A stretch of DNA of 64,000 bases from Microglena sp. YARC (GCA_022414725.1 CM039464.1:62786213-62850212); one strand, 5' to 3'. Counted from the stretch's first letter, positions 16,887 through 25,632 are shown. A program made the numbers and translations. The notes: generated from the sequence alone by a model not told the origin.

Positions 16887-18371
16887 CTATTTCTTGTCCA
16901 AAGCATACCCATCAATCTGAGCCTGCAAGGAGGCCAGCTGCCGCGGTGTAAGCACACCTGGAAGGGCCAAGGCCATGGGCACCGGATTGGTAACCGGTGC
17001 ACCAGGCTTGGTCTTACGCAGGTGCGGATGCTTCGTGAAACAGCGATCCTCCGAGTGGGTCGTCTTGCTGAGGCATGGGCCCCAAGTGCAATCCAGACGC
17101 CGCTTGTTGGAACCGGAACCCTGAGAACCAGATCCCTGCCCACGCTGAATCGCAGCATTGGCAGGAACCTGGGGAGCGTCCCGGGACCAACCAGGATGCC
17201 TGGAGTCGGACCTGGGGAGAGCAATGTTCAAAATGTCGAGAGACCTATATGCCTCCAGACAAGACCAGTAATCGACAGCCTGTCTGTTAGCCAACATCAT
17301 ACCGTACTGGATCCGCAGCGATTCAAATCGGATCAAACGGATCCCATTCACAATGGTTTCCATGGCGTGGCGCTGAGTGACAGGATGTCCAGCACTGCGG
17401 AGGTCAGTGCACAGACTGCGAACCATGCGAAAGAAATCATCGACACGGTCAGAAGGGCCCATGTGCGCATTATGAAGTTCGATACGCATGAGAGGGACTC
17501 TAGAGGCAAGGGCATCAGACTGCGTCTTCCGGATATCCAAAAGGATATCCTGAGGGGTGGCAAAGTCCTGGTATACCTTGACCATATCGTCCTCCATGTT
17601 CGCGAGCATCATAGTTAAACACATGAACTCCTGACGTTCGAGAGGCAGTGCACTGAACCCCAACAGTGCAGGATCAAACCGAGACTCACCATGAATGAGG
17701 GTATTAGACCCAGCTCCAATCGCAGAAGGGACAAGAGCCAAGGACCTACGAATGTCCATGAAATACTCCGCAGCAAGACCAGCGTCAAGAGCGCGCTGTT
17801 CGTCTATGTTCCTAATCACAGGAATGGACCTCGCAACACTCATAAGCAGCTCGAAATCTGGGCTAACAGGACACAGAGGGACAGGCACTCGCACAAACTG
17901 ATAACCAAGCTTCTCGTGATCACTACGCCTCGTACCACCAAAGGAAACACCATGATCTGGGGGATACAGAATCCCAGAAGTGACTGGACCAAGAAAAGAA
18001 CGACACCTGGTACCAAGCTCAGAGAAAGCCATCACTCGGCGATGCCTCAGCTTCACACTAACATTTGCCATTGTAGCCTGCATATCCATCCGACCGTACA
18101 AAGAGCGGTTCAAGGACTCACCATCCCGTCGATCCATGTTGATCAGGCGGTAGTCCCGAAGGTTCAAAGTCGGAGGAGATCCGCCAGTGAGCAGATGCTC
18201 CCAAGATGCGCAAGACCGCGTATGCAGCATAGGAGGAGGGCCAGGGGCAGGAGGCAGCTCCACCGGCGGAGGCGGAGGGGGTTCCAGGGAGGCACCAGCA
18301 GCAGAGGTGCGTGCAGAGGAAACAGCAGCCTCGCGAGAGCGAGTGTGGTAGCCAGGGAGGCCACGCTCCAT
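16887..18371 (-). CDS. Copia Gag, main part
   Basis: This is a 494-codon frame ending in TAG at 16889-16887. A proline-rich stretch is followed by a long helical region typical of copia capsid (UBN2/retrotran-gag-like): YFMDIRRSLALVPSA, LPLERQEFMCLTMMLANMED, SDRVDDFFRMVRSLCTDLRS, HAMETIVNGIRLIRFESL. Near residue 430 a basic region and C-x3-C...H..C-type residues (CTWGPCLSKTTHSEDRC) look like a degenerate nucleocapsid knuckle. The listed ATG is internal; homology enters from the frame that starts at 19042. Confidence 0.8.
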   Translation of the reverse strand: MERGLPGYHTRSREAAVSSARTSAAGASLEPPPPPPVELPPAPGPPPMLHTRSCASWEHLLTGGSPPTLNLRDYRLINMDRRDGESLNRSLYGRMDMQATMANVSVKLRHRRVMAFSELGTRCRSFLGPVTSGILYPPDHGVSFGGTRRSDHEKLGYQFVRVPVPLCPVSPDFELLMSVARSIPVIRNIDEQRALDAGLAAEYFMDIRRSLALVPSAIGAGSNTLIHGESRFDPALLGFSALPLERQEFMCLTMMLANMEDDMVKVYQDFATPQDILLDIRKTQSDALASRVPLMRIELHNAHMGPSDRVDDFFRMVRSLCTDLRSAGHPVTQRHAMETIVNGIRLIRFESLRIQYGMMLANRQAVDYWSCLEAYRSLDILNIALPRSDSRHPGWSRDAPQVPANAAIQRGQGSGSQGSGSNKRRLDCTWGPCLSKTTHSEDRCFTKHPHLRKTKPGAPVTNPVPMALALPGVLTPRQLASLQAQIDGYALDKK

Positions 18372-19042
18372 GGGGCAGATGCAGAGGAAAAAGAAGCAAA
18401 GCCCTTCAAGAAAGTGGGCTTAGCCACCTCCGGGTAAGCCGGGGGAACAGGCTCAAAGGGAGGCGCCGACGAAGGCTGAGGCTGATACACAGGCGAAAGC
18501 TCTCGATTAGGCATCTGCTGATCAGCAGGCTCATACACCGGTGAAACAGCGGAAGTCTCAAAGACACGAGTGGCAGCAGCAGATGGGGTCACGCCACCGA
18601 AGTCAGCACTCGTAGCACTCTTCAAGTCCTCCTCATCATCAGTAGTAGTAGAGTAGTCTTCATCATAATTGAAGGGGACGCAATGAGGCTGCGGGTCTGA
18701 TGCACAACGGATGATCTGTGTCTGTACACAACACAGCTTCATCAGGACATCCTCAACATCAGAGGACAGGCGTCGAACATTGAGAGAAGGAACCGTAAAG
18801 TTGGAGGATTGATCGGGGGGGGTTACTTCCTTGATGGCGGAAGGACCCTCCTCTCCGGCAGCAGAGGCCGCTGGCGCGCAGTCGTCTAGCCAATCTAGAG
18901 GAACCTTCACCCCCGTTGGGAGGATTCGGTCGCATCCATTGCTCACAATGACACTGCGGATCCCACGAGCCCATGAAACACCATTAAGTTTGGTAAGTTT
19001 CACAAAGCCGGCAGGAGGCCCTCGCGGAAGTTGCATTATCAA
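18164..19042 (-). CDS. Copia Gag, N-terminal part
   Basis: The first ATG after the primer-binding site opens this frame 32 bp inside the 5' LTR border. The product is acidic and proline-rich (DEDYSTTTDDEEDLKSATS, SPVYEPADQQMPNRELSPVY), fitting a Gag matrix-like N-terminus. It overlaps the main Gag frame between 18164 and 18371, and one frame change in that interval would join them. The last ~70 codons are probably out-of-frame reading. Confidence 0.7.
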   Translation of the reverse strand: MIMQLPRGPPAGFVKLTKLNGVSWARGIRSVIVSNGCDRILPTGVKVPLDWLDDCAPAASAAGEEGPSAIKEVTPPDQSSNFTVPSLNVRRLSSDVEDVLMKLCCVQTQIIRCASDPQPHCVPFNYDEDYSTTTDDEEDLKSATSADFGGVTPSAAATRVFETSAVSPVYEPADQQMPNRELSPVYQPQPSSAPPFEPVPPAYPEVAKPTFLKGFASFSSASAPWSVASLATTLALARLLFPLHAPLLLVPPWNPLRLRRWSCLLPLALLLCCIRGLAHLGSICSLADLLRL

Positions 19043-19060
19043 AGCAGTGGTAGTGATGAG

Positions 19061-19073
19061 GAGCCCAATAACC
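19061..19073 (-). promoter_or_regulatory. Putative primer-binding site (half-tRNA type)
   Basis: The minus strand reads GGTTATTGGGCTC directly next to the 5' LTR. Drosophila copia primes from an internal piece of initiator tRNA-Met around the anticodon loop (complement GGTTATGGGC). This site matches with one extra T. It does not match the usual 3'-end PBS (TGGTATCAGAGC). Confidence 0.45.
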
Positions 19074-19394
19074 TATCAGCTTGAAATCACTCCGGTAGAG
19101 TGGACAGTAGATTAAAGCAGCGGAACAGACGCACCAATCTATACACGGAGACAAGGATAACTTTACAGACACAGGAGACCCATAAAGGGGCACCTGTGGT
19201 GAAAGGAGGCGGTAGACAGGAACCTAACAGGGTACAGATCAGACCGGAGACGTAGGTGACAGGAAGCTGCCACTGAGTCATCTCAAGATGACTCAGTCCC
19301 ACGGGAAGCTGGCTCAGGAGAGCCGATAGTTCTAAGGGAGTACATAAGTAGTCACCAAGTCATAAAACGCGTGAGAGCACCGCTATACATGCTG
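19074..19394 (-). repeat. 5' LTR of the copia element
   Basis: Direct repeat of 7625-7945. The outermost bases are not a clean TG...CA; a TGTATAGC start lies five bases inside the shared block. The TGAGTCA/TGACTCA palindrome is at 19272-19297, where it could act as an enhancer for the LTR promoter. Confidence 0.9.
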
Positions 19395-19396
19395 TT

Positions 19397-19562
19397 AGGA
19401 GAGGGATGCGCTTCTCCGCGGATTAATGCAATTGTCGGATAGTCGTCGGATAGCTATCTAGGTAGATTAATCGCTAGTTACGAGACCTCAGCTACTTGGT
19501 GGACGAGTCCTACCTGGCTGAAACCCCATAATTCTGAAAAAAACCAAGCGCATCCCTCTCCT
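19397..19562. mobile_element. Small inverted-repeat element (MITE-like), 166 bp
   Basis: The ends are perfect 17-bp inverted repeats: AGGAGAGGGATGCGCTT and AAGCGCATCCCTCTCCT. It begins two bases outside the copia 5' LTR. No clear target duplication (GTT left, TGA right). The interior has no ORF. Confidence 0.6.
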
Positions 19563-20587
19563 TGATGATGCTCATGGATCCCCCCAAAATAAATATAAAT
19601 AAATATGCATAAAGGGCGATATTCTGAATTCCGTGGCCCGGACCCAATGCTCATTGCGAGAAACGAACCGCCAACCTTCCGATTTTTATTATTCTTTCGT
19701 GGACCACATGACCATACTGTCAGTTAACTCGATATAACGTACGACAAACGAAATTAAAAGAAAAGCAGTAGAAAAGCATTTGCTTCTCTCCCAGAATGAG
19801 CTTCTTCCCCTGATCCTCCCTGACAGCCTGGATGACTAGCTTGGATTTGTTCTTGTCCCTTTGTAGCAACCGTCTTGTTTCTGGCGGTGTAGGTGATGGG
19901 GGGTAGCTTCTGTTTTCACTTCTCGAGTCTCCGTTTGACTCTTGACCTGTTTGGCTACTCTCCTGTGCACTCTCTCCGTCCTTTAGCTTGATGGTTTCTT
20001 GACAGATAGGCTTTGAACTCTCTTAGCTTTTCCCCGCTGGTCTTGGTCTTTCGCTTTTCCTCACGCTTTTTATCGTGTTAGTAGTTCTGCTTAGGTTGTT
20101 CTGCTTAGGTTGTTTCTTAGCTGTGCTTTTCCTTGTGGCGTTTTGGCTGACGGCTTGGCCTTGTACTTGCCTTGTATTTGCCTCTCTCCTTGTTTGTTTG
20201 GTGATTTTCCTGTGCCTTTTGTCCTTCACGTCTTCTTGTAGAATCTCGCTTTTTAGGCCTCGGCAACTCTCAGCCCTTCTACAATATACTCTTTATTCGC
20301 TAGTTTCTCTATGCCTTTGTAGTTCGCATTGCTTGTTGTCAAGCCTTTTATTTGCTCTTTCGTACGCTTTTTTGGAGGTCACCTCCTGGACCAGGTTCTG
20401 AGGGGTATGTTGCCCAAACCCTCACTGTTATAAAACTGTCCAGCTGCCTCGGCGCTGTTCAGTCTCGGCATTGATTTTTGCTGAGTATGTAACTTTATCC
20501 TCTCTAAAAGCAGTACGCCGATTCGGCGTGATTAAGGAAGCTGTCCACAGGGGGTCCTCGGACAACACCATCAAACCGGTGGGGTGG
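19563..20587. other. Intergenic, pyrimidine-rich
   Basis: No gene is supported. 19790-20400 is strongly C/T-rich on the plus strand, so open frames on either strand give low-complexity Leu/Cys/Ser or Lys/Arg/Gln products. Confidence 0.5.
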
Positions 20588-20920
20588 CTAGGGGGGGCGG
20601 TACCCCCCACGATAGCCGGTGGCGGAAGAAGGAGTGTGGGACGAGTGTGTAGCAGATTCCATGCGCAAGCGGGTACACACAATGGTATGTGCGTATCGGA
20701 CGGCATGCATGTGGAGGGAGTTGAGGAGGCGGGTGGTGTCAGTGGGATGGATACCGAGAGAAGAAAAAATGGGAATGAGGGAGGCGAAGAGGGTAACGAA
20801 GGAGCCGAGGATGATAGGGTCTGGGGAGATGACCCGCCAACCAGCAGCGAGAAGAGCCGAATGGAGGGTGGAATGCTGGGCGCGTTTAATGGCAAGGGTG
20901 GTATGATAGCGGGCGTCCCA
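20588..20920 (-). pseudogene. Relic of a non-LTR retrotransposon ORF C-terminus
   Basis: This open minus-strand frame of 110 codons ends at TAG 20588 and has no own ATG start. It reads with motifs AIKRAQHSTLHSALLAAGWR, DPIILGSFVTLFASLIP and LLNSLHMHAVRYAHTIVCTR. The pattern (a K/R-Y/H-L-L-AAGW block, then a leucine-rich block ending in HAVRYA..IV.TRR) is one I associate with the region after the RT in algal and protist LINEs. It is recalled from family patterns, not from a search. Confidence 0.35.
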
Positions 20921-21050
20921 ATATATATACGTATATATTACGATGCCAAACTGAAATATCGTACGATGCCAACTTCAATATCCTATGATATATCGTACGA
21001 TATCGTACGATACACAGCCCAACAAAATAATGACAAATAATGACAAATAA
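20920..21050. repeat. AT-rich palindromic region
   Basis: TATATATACGTATATAT followed by repeated ATCGTACGAT palindromes (20955-21015) and three copies of AATAATGACA. Confidence 0.7.
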
Positions 21051-21240
21051 TGACAGCCCTACAAATAATGCAAATTGATCCGATGACTCGACCATGTGAA
21101 CGTCGCATATTGGGAATAGATCACCAGCCGGGCTCCGACCGGAGTGCCCATCTCGCTGCATCACCGAGCTTGGCCTTATGCATGGAGCTGTCTGTGAAGA
21201 CGCAATTACAGTTTAGCCCAAGTACTCTGGCTATGATGCT

Positions 21241-21557
21241 GTGGTGTATCATACGGATATAGCCTTAAGATTCCCCAACGGGAAACACGTTTTCCTCATA
21301 CACCACACTTGGTTTCGAGCTTGGTCGAGTGGGTCGACTGGTTGGAAGATGGGGCCTTCACCAGTACCACGCGGGTTCGATCCCGGGCTGGCGCATGATG
21401 GAAACCCTTGCTAGGAGGGGGCCGGCTCGGCCGGACGAGCACATCTCATACCGGAGGTGGGCGTCGACCTTCGAAAGGGGGGTGAGTTGTGGTGTATCAT
21501 ACGGATATACCCATAAGATTCCCAAATCGGACAACACGTTTTCCTCATACTCCACAG
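21241..21557 (+). repeat. tRNA-like unit between ~68-bp direct repeats
   Basis: 21241-21307 and 21489-21557 are direct repeats beginning GTGGTGTATCATACGGATAT and ending CACGTTTTCCTCATAC.CCAC. Between them, TGGTCGAGTGG (21322-21332) and GGTTCGATCCC (21374-21384) match RNA polymerase III A and B boxes at tRNA-like spacing. A full cloverleaf does not fold by eye, so this looks like a tRNA-derived SINE or a dead tRNA, not a tRNA gene. Confidence 0.5.
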
Positions 21558-21740
21558 ATGCAGTATGGAAGATGAACTTCGCCGAAAGCGTCGTTAGCCT
21601 TACGTAAAAGTGGCGCCATAGGACCTGCGCGCCCTAGTGCACTGACTGTAAACCCTTCTCATAGCTATCTCTCTTGCATTCTATTTCATTCTTTCTCAAA
21701 CAGCTGGGTTGCTTGCTGTTAATGCAGTTTTCTGGCACAC

Positions 21741-22514
21741 ATGTGGCTTATATCAGCGCCCAGCCGCGCCTCCTCGAGAGGTCATGGATTTTCTCCATGT
21801 ACCATCCTGTTGCTAACCTCCTGCTTCGTCGCTGACGCCCTTTCGAGACTTGATGCCCAGGACTACGGAGTTGGCAGTGGTAGTCGCCACCTCCTGGATC
21901 GAGCTTCCGAGCGTTACACGATCGCCAACGAGCAGACTGGAATCCCACGACGAACTCTGGTTCACTACTCGCAATCCACACGAGCCGGAAGTTCGTATCC
22001 TGACGGGCAGATGGACGAAAAACCCTACCAGCCTTTCCGGATGGCACTCGACAAGTCCGATGGCGCTCTCCTGGTTAATGAAGCAGGCTACGGTGGTTCT
22101 GCCGTAGAGTGGAGAACGCTTCCCGCTGAAGAGCCCACTTTCATCGTCAAGTATACGAATGAGATAACCCGGGCACGGAGGGGATTGCAGGAGGATGACT
22201 CATTAACGTCTCCCTTGCCCACCCCTGTCCCCTCCCCTCCAATCACTCCCCACACAGTGACCCTGGAGGTAAACGATTACATCGGGTTGCTAAGAGCAAT
22301 AGAGGCTACCCAGGCAATTTGGGCTGTTGGTGACAACCATTCAGCAGTGCTGATTAAGGTCATGGCATCGACCATTCCTTGGACGGCCAAGGATGTCGCA
22401 GAAGCGCCAACTTTCAATTGGTCATCTGCCTCCGATGGCAATCCTGCGAACAGACATCTCAATATCTTGGGTCAAGGTGCGTGGACAGAGAATCCCTTTG
22501 CTTTTTATGTATAG
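21741..22514 (+). CDS. Hypothetical protein, 257 aa
   Basis: This long plus-strand frame is compositionally ordinary, unlike its repeat neighbours. It starts with a hydrophobic stretch (residues about 18-33, FSPCTILLLTSCFVADALS) that could be a signal peptide or membrane anchor. The middle part is polar (YTNEITRARRGLQEDDS), followed by a proline-rich linker (PLPTPVPSPPITP) and a helical segment (VNDYIGLLRAIEATQAIW). I do not recognise a family. It ends just before a short tandem repeat. It could be an exon of a larger gene or a transposon remnant. Confidence 0.35.
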   Translation: MWLISAPSRASSRGHGFSPCTILLLTSCFVADALSRLDAQDYGVGSGSRHLLDRASERYTIANEQTGIPRRTLVHYSQSTRAGSSYPDGQMDEKPYQPFRMALDKSDGALLVNEAGYGGSAVEWRTLPAEEPTFIVKYTNEITRARRGLQEDDSLTSPLPTPVPSPPITPHTVTLEVNDYIGLLRAIEATQAIWAVGDNHSAVLIKVMASTIPWTAKDVAEAPTFNWSSASDGNPANRHLNILGQGAWTENPFAFYV

Positions 22515-22580
22515 CTATATACATAAGTTATATGTACAGCTACATGCATTAGTTATATGTACAGCTATATATATTAGTTT
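22505..22580. repeat. Short AT-rich tandem repeat, ~30 bp
   Basis: About 2.5 copies of TATGTACAGCTA followed by TAT/CATGCATTAGTTA. The following 22580-23200 holds no supported gene; it includes a TGCATG-rich stretch at 22690-22860. Confidence 0.6.
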
Positions 22581-23115
22581 GCGATCTGGCAGTACGGCGA
22601 GCGGTGATCTGTACCAGCCTCGGCGTATACCTGATCGGAACTGCTGAGTGTTATGTGGAGTCTGTCTTAGGGTTGGTAAGTTCGGCCACCTACATGCGTG
22701 GCCAGTGTATGCAGCAGTGGTGCACAGCCATGCGCCATGAGATCGGCCACAGCAGCCCATGCAGCCCATGCAACACATACCGTGTGTGCGTGCATGTGAT
22801 GTGCAGTTGTGCAGCTGTATGCGCATGGTGTGGACAAGTGACATGCAAGTGATATGCCCTGCCCCAACCTCCCTCCTTGCACTCTCCATGGTACTCACCC
22901 CATGCAGCCCCACCCATGCTTGCAGCCATGAGGAGAAGCCGACCAGCCCGCCTGGCAGTCCCACACCAGGGATTTATTTTTAAATGTAAAAGTGGGTTTT
23001 TTCTATTTTTTTTGCTGTGGGCCTCCTCCAGGGTCAGCGTTTTACAGCCTTTATAGCTTTTAGGGATTTATTTTTATTAAACATTTGTACAGCGATAATT
23101 TTGCCAGAACGGGGT

Positions 23116-23140
23116 AAAAACTAGCGATCGCTATATATAG
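23116..23140 (+). promoter_or_regulatory. TATA-like motif shared with 24749
   Basis: AAACTAGCGATCGCTATATATAG lies 69 bp before the exon at 23209. A near-identical copy (one base different) lies 63 bp before the exon at 24835. It could be a core promoter or part of a small repeat. Confidence 0.3.
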
Positions 23141-23208
23141 GGGGAACAAATCCCTGTCCCACATGCATGAGCCGCTCAATATTTGAACATGCATCTCTTG
23201 CAATACAG

Positions 23209-23318
23209 CCACCCTGGTTCAACTCACAATGCTCAAAACTGTTGTTACAAAAGTTGTGAGAGATGCATCAGAGAGCTGCAAGGGCTTCTTTAAGCCTGCC
23301 CTGTCAACCTACCTCAAG
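23209..23318 (+). CDS. Probable exon, helical-repeat protein (PDS5-like?)
   Basis: An AATACAG acceptor precedes, and CTCAAG|GTGGGT donor follows, an open 36-codon stretch: TLVQLTMLKTVVTKVV, then RDASESCKGFFKPALSTYLK. The pattern of a HEAT-type helix pair ending in ...F.KPALS.YL is reminiscent of the cohesin regulator PDS5, but this is weak. The exon starts with two bases of a split codon (phase 1) and ends in phase 0. A 45-bp piece of it is duplicated at 23492-23536. Confidence 0.35.
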
Positions 23319-23359
23319 GTGGGTTTATCTTGATCACTACCACCCTGATTTTGGGGATG

Positions 23360-23487
23360 CCTGAAATAGCCTGAAATAGCCTGAAATAGCCTGGAACAAT
23401 CTGACATAGCCTGAAATGGCCTGAAATAGCCTGGAACAATCTGACATAGCCTGAAATGGCCTGAAATAGCCTGGAACAATCTGACAT
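23360..23487. repeat. Nested minisatellite of CCTGAAATAG units
   Basis: Ten-bp units CCTGAAATAG are arranged in a ~50-bp higher-order unit that includes CCTGGAACAATCTGACATAG, repeated about 2.5 times. It lies between the exon at 23209-23318 and the duplicated exon fragment. Confidence 0.9.
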
Positions 23488-23491
23488 AACC

Positions 23492-23536
23492 AAAACTGTT
23501 GTCACAAAAGTTGTGATACATGCATCAGAGAGCTGT
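23492..23536 (+). repeat. Duplicated exon fragment
   Basis: AAAACTGTTGTCACAAAAG through GCATCAGAGAGCTG repeats 23235-23279 of the exon upstream with about four changes and no splice border of its own. 23630-23690 that follows is CCCACC-rich. Confidence 0.8.
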
Positions 23537-23699
23537 GGACCCCCCCATGGGAGGACACGGTGGGGAGCTGTCCTCACCACCAAACACGGTGGGGAGGACT
23601 GCTCCCCAGGACTGCTGGAGGTGGTGGAGCCCCCCCCACCCACCCAACCACCCACCCACCCACCCACCCTACCCCACACACAGAAACTAACTTTATCCT

Positions 23700-23966
23700 G
23701 TGCTGCACGCCTTGAGCCTGATCCGATCTTACAATCGCAATGCAAGCATATTGCGCTGGCATGTTGATACCAAGGAAATGCTAAGGCGCATCCTGGTAGC
23801 TGAGGACATGGTTAATGGTTGGTCGAGTGACAGAGCACTTGTACATTCGTTTCTCTGCCACTCACATGATACGAAGCTACACACTGTATTAATTTGGTGT
23901 TCAGGGATCAAACTAAGACAGAGCGTTAGTGAAGTTAAAAAAACCAATAGGCCCGCAATAAGCTAA
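23700..23966 (+). other. Open frame of normal composition, unrecognised
   Basis: The frame reads LHALSLIRSYNRNASILRWH, VDTKEMLRRILVAEDMVNGW and onward to 23966. The composition looks protein-like but there is no recognised domain. It may be an exon. Confidence 0.2.
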
Positions 23967-23974
23967 CTAAATAA

Positions 23975-24179
23975 TTTGTGCGGAGCCCCCCCTTCTGGGG
24001 GGCGTGAGCCCCCATGTTTACCCATTTGTCCGTCCATCCATCCATCCATCCGTCTGACTGTGATGAAGCCCGACACATCAGCCAACGGTCTCGTAACTAA
24101 CTAACTTGCCACCTGTCGCTCCCTCGCGATCACTCTCCGCCATTTTTTAGCGTCGCAGGCGACGCTGCATAGAACCTGT
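23975..24179 (+). mobile_element. Hairpin-ended interspersed element, copy 1 (~205 bp)
   Basis: It starts TTTGTGCGGAGCCCCC with a C7/G6 hairpin and ends with the perfect hairpin AGCGTCGC/GCGACGCT, followed by GCATAGAACCTGT. Other copies are at 26316, 28907 (inverted) and 29719. No ORF; probably a nonautonomous element. Confidence 0.8.
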
Positions 24180-24204
24180 CTGGTTCAAAAAGAGAGGACA
24201 ATTA

Positions 24205-24730
24205 TTGCATAGGAGAGTACATTACCTTTTATACCTCGGCTGCCCCCTTGGCTCCTGCTCCCCTCCTACGTTCCACTCCCTCTACACAGCCCGCCACAAT
24301 TTTGCTGTCCGTCAGCTGAACGATGCCATCTACAATGGCTCCTTGGTACACAACACCTCGAAGCCAATGCACACATACCGGATCCTTCAAGCGAATGCAC
24401 ACAAACACCAAAACCGTCCAGCCACAATTCCGCTGTCCTTCAGCTGAACGATGCCATCTACTATCCTTTGAAGCCAATGCACACATACCGGATCCTTGAA
24501 GCCAATGCACACACACACACCAAAATCTACCAGCCACAATTCCGCTGTCCTTCAGCTTAACGATGCCATCTACGATGGCTCCTTTGTACACCACACCTTG
24601 AAGCCAATGCACACATACCGGATCCTTGAAGCCAATGCACACATACTGCGACCTTGATTGGGTCTTGAATGAATCTCCTACCCCCCCCACCAATTCCGCT
24701 GTCCTTCAACTTAACGTTGCCATCCTTGGG
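24205..24730. repeat. ~120-bp tandem repeat, about four copies
   Basis: Units contain CACAATTCCGCTGTCCTTCA, AACGATGCCATCTAC, GAAGCCAATGCACACATACC and GGATCCTT. Spacings between matching points are about 113-127 bp. Confidence 0.85.
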
Positions 24731-24748
24731 ACACTACACCTTTGTGTC

Positions 24749-24772
24749 AAAACTAGCTATCGCTATATATAG
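24749..24772 (+). promoter_or_regulatory. TATA-like motif ahead of the beta-helix gene
   Basis: AAAACTAGCTATCGCTATATATAG; compare 23116-23140. It is 47 bp before ATG 24819. Confidence 0.3.
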
Positions 24773-24834
24773 CGGGGGGAAAAAAACCTGAGATAGGCTG
24801 ACATCTAACCACACCCATATGTTTCCTTGTGTAG

Positions 24835-25224
24835 GTTCAACCATTGACTGCGGACTCGCGGCGCATTCAGTATTCAGATTCATGTCAGCCGGGCACATCC
24901 ACATCAGTGGGATCACCTTCACTCAGTGCTTGGGACCTCCTCTTGATTTTGCATCCCCTTTCATCAGCCCTGGCAATGCCAGGGGGGCTGTGGTCTTGGT
25001 TTCGGACTGCACCTTCACCAGCAATGTTGTCAGCGATATCCCTGGCAGGACTATCAGTGCTGGCATTGCAGCCGGCAACTTAGTGCAGGCCATCACGATC
25101 TCCTCGTGTCGCTTTGAAGGCAACAAATGCGCACAGCCAACTGACAACGGCAGAGATGCAAGCCTGCTATTTCCTGCTGCTAGTGCTGTGGTTCTTCACA
25201 ATGTTTCTTCAGTCAACATTTCAG
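24835..25224 (+). CDS. Parallel beta-helix protein, exon a
   Basis: This is the first recognised exon of a plus-strand gene whose product is a right-handed parallel beta-helix (pectin-lyase fold) of the kind found in secreted or surface proteins. Coils are visible as repeats of strand plus asparagine turn: SAGHIHISGITFTQC, GAVVLVSDCTFTSNVV, VQAITISSCRFEGNKC, SAVVLHNVSSVNIS. A TTTCCTTGTGTAG acceptor precedes it (phase 1). The donor TTTCAG|GTGATA (phase 1) joins in frame to 29289. Alternatively translation begins at ATG 24819 without the acceptor, 47 bp after a TATA-like motif; the missing signal peptide argues for upstream exons. The exon 3' end is duplicated three times in the intron. Confidence 0.75.
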
Positions 25225-25427
25225 GTGATATCTCCGTTCGAGCTGACCTGGCCTGGGACTCCTCAAATTTGTAGCCAGGCCCCCCCCCCCCCACCCTCCC
25301 GCCCCTGTGCAGTAACACCCACGCGTTGTTAATCTCCCCTGGTTCTAGTAGAGGTTGAACCCTGTACGGCAGTTACAGAGGAGGGGTCAAGCGTAGTAAT
25401 CTTATCATATTTCAAGGATACTCCCCG

Positions 25428-25567
25428 TTTCCTGCTGCTAGTGCTGTGGTTCTTCACAATGTGTCTTCAGTAAACATATCAGGTGCAGGGTACTACACGC
25501 TTTGGGGGGGTGGGTGTTGGTGTGTGTGTGGGGGGGTCAGAGCTTTTGACTACGTGAACATTAGGTG

Positions 25568-25632
<65 letters not shown>

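Larger units (their letters stand above)
7625..19394 (-). mobile_element. Ty1/copia LTR retrotransposon, interrupted by a LINE
   Basis: Direct LTRs of 321 bp (7625-7945 and 19074-19394) enclose, in minus-strand order, gag, aspartic protease, integrase, reverse transcriptase and RNase H. Integrase before RT defines the Ty1/copia (Pseudoviridae) class. The protease-integrase junction is split by a 4.8-kb LINE; without it the element is about 6.9 kb. The LTRs differ at about two positions by eye, which suggests a recent insertion, yet the coding part has at least three frame changes and the LINE. No target-site duplication is found outside the LTRs (TTAGG on one side, ACGCG on the other). The element is not autonomous as read here. 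Confidence 0.95.

Noticed and set aside
19440..19540. Hammerhead-ribozyme-like core (GGACGAGTCC ... GGCTGAAACC) next to the LTR, as in retrozymes
   Set aside because: Helix II and GAAAC are present, but the essential CUGA of the core reads TGGA and no convincing helix III or cleavage triplet was found.
20023..20895. Basic (Lys/Arg/Gln) and Pro/Ser-rich ORFs on the minus strand
   Set aside because: They reflect pyrimidine-rich sequence; the coherent retrotransposon-like frame in 20588-20920 is a different one.
21312..21397. Functional tRNA gene
   Set aside because: A and B boxes fit, but acceptor stem halves do not pair and the T stem is imperfect, so it is only called tRNA-like.
24229..24693. 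Minus-strand ORF with CVHWLQG-type repeats
   Set aside because: It is a translation of the 120-bp tandem repeat.
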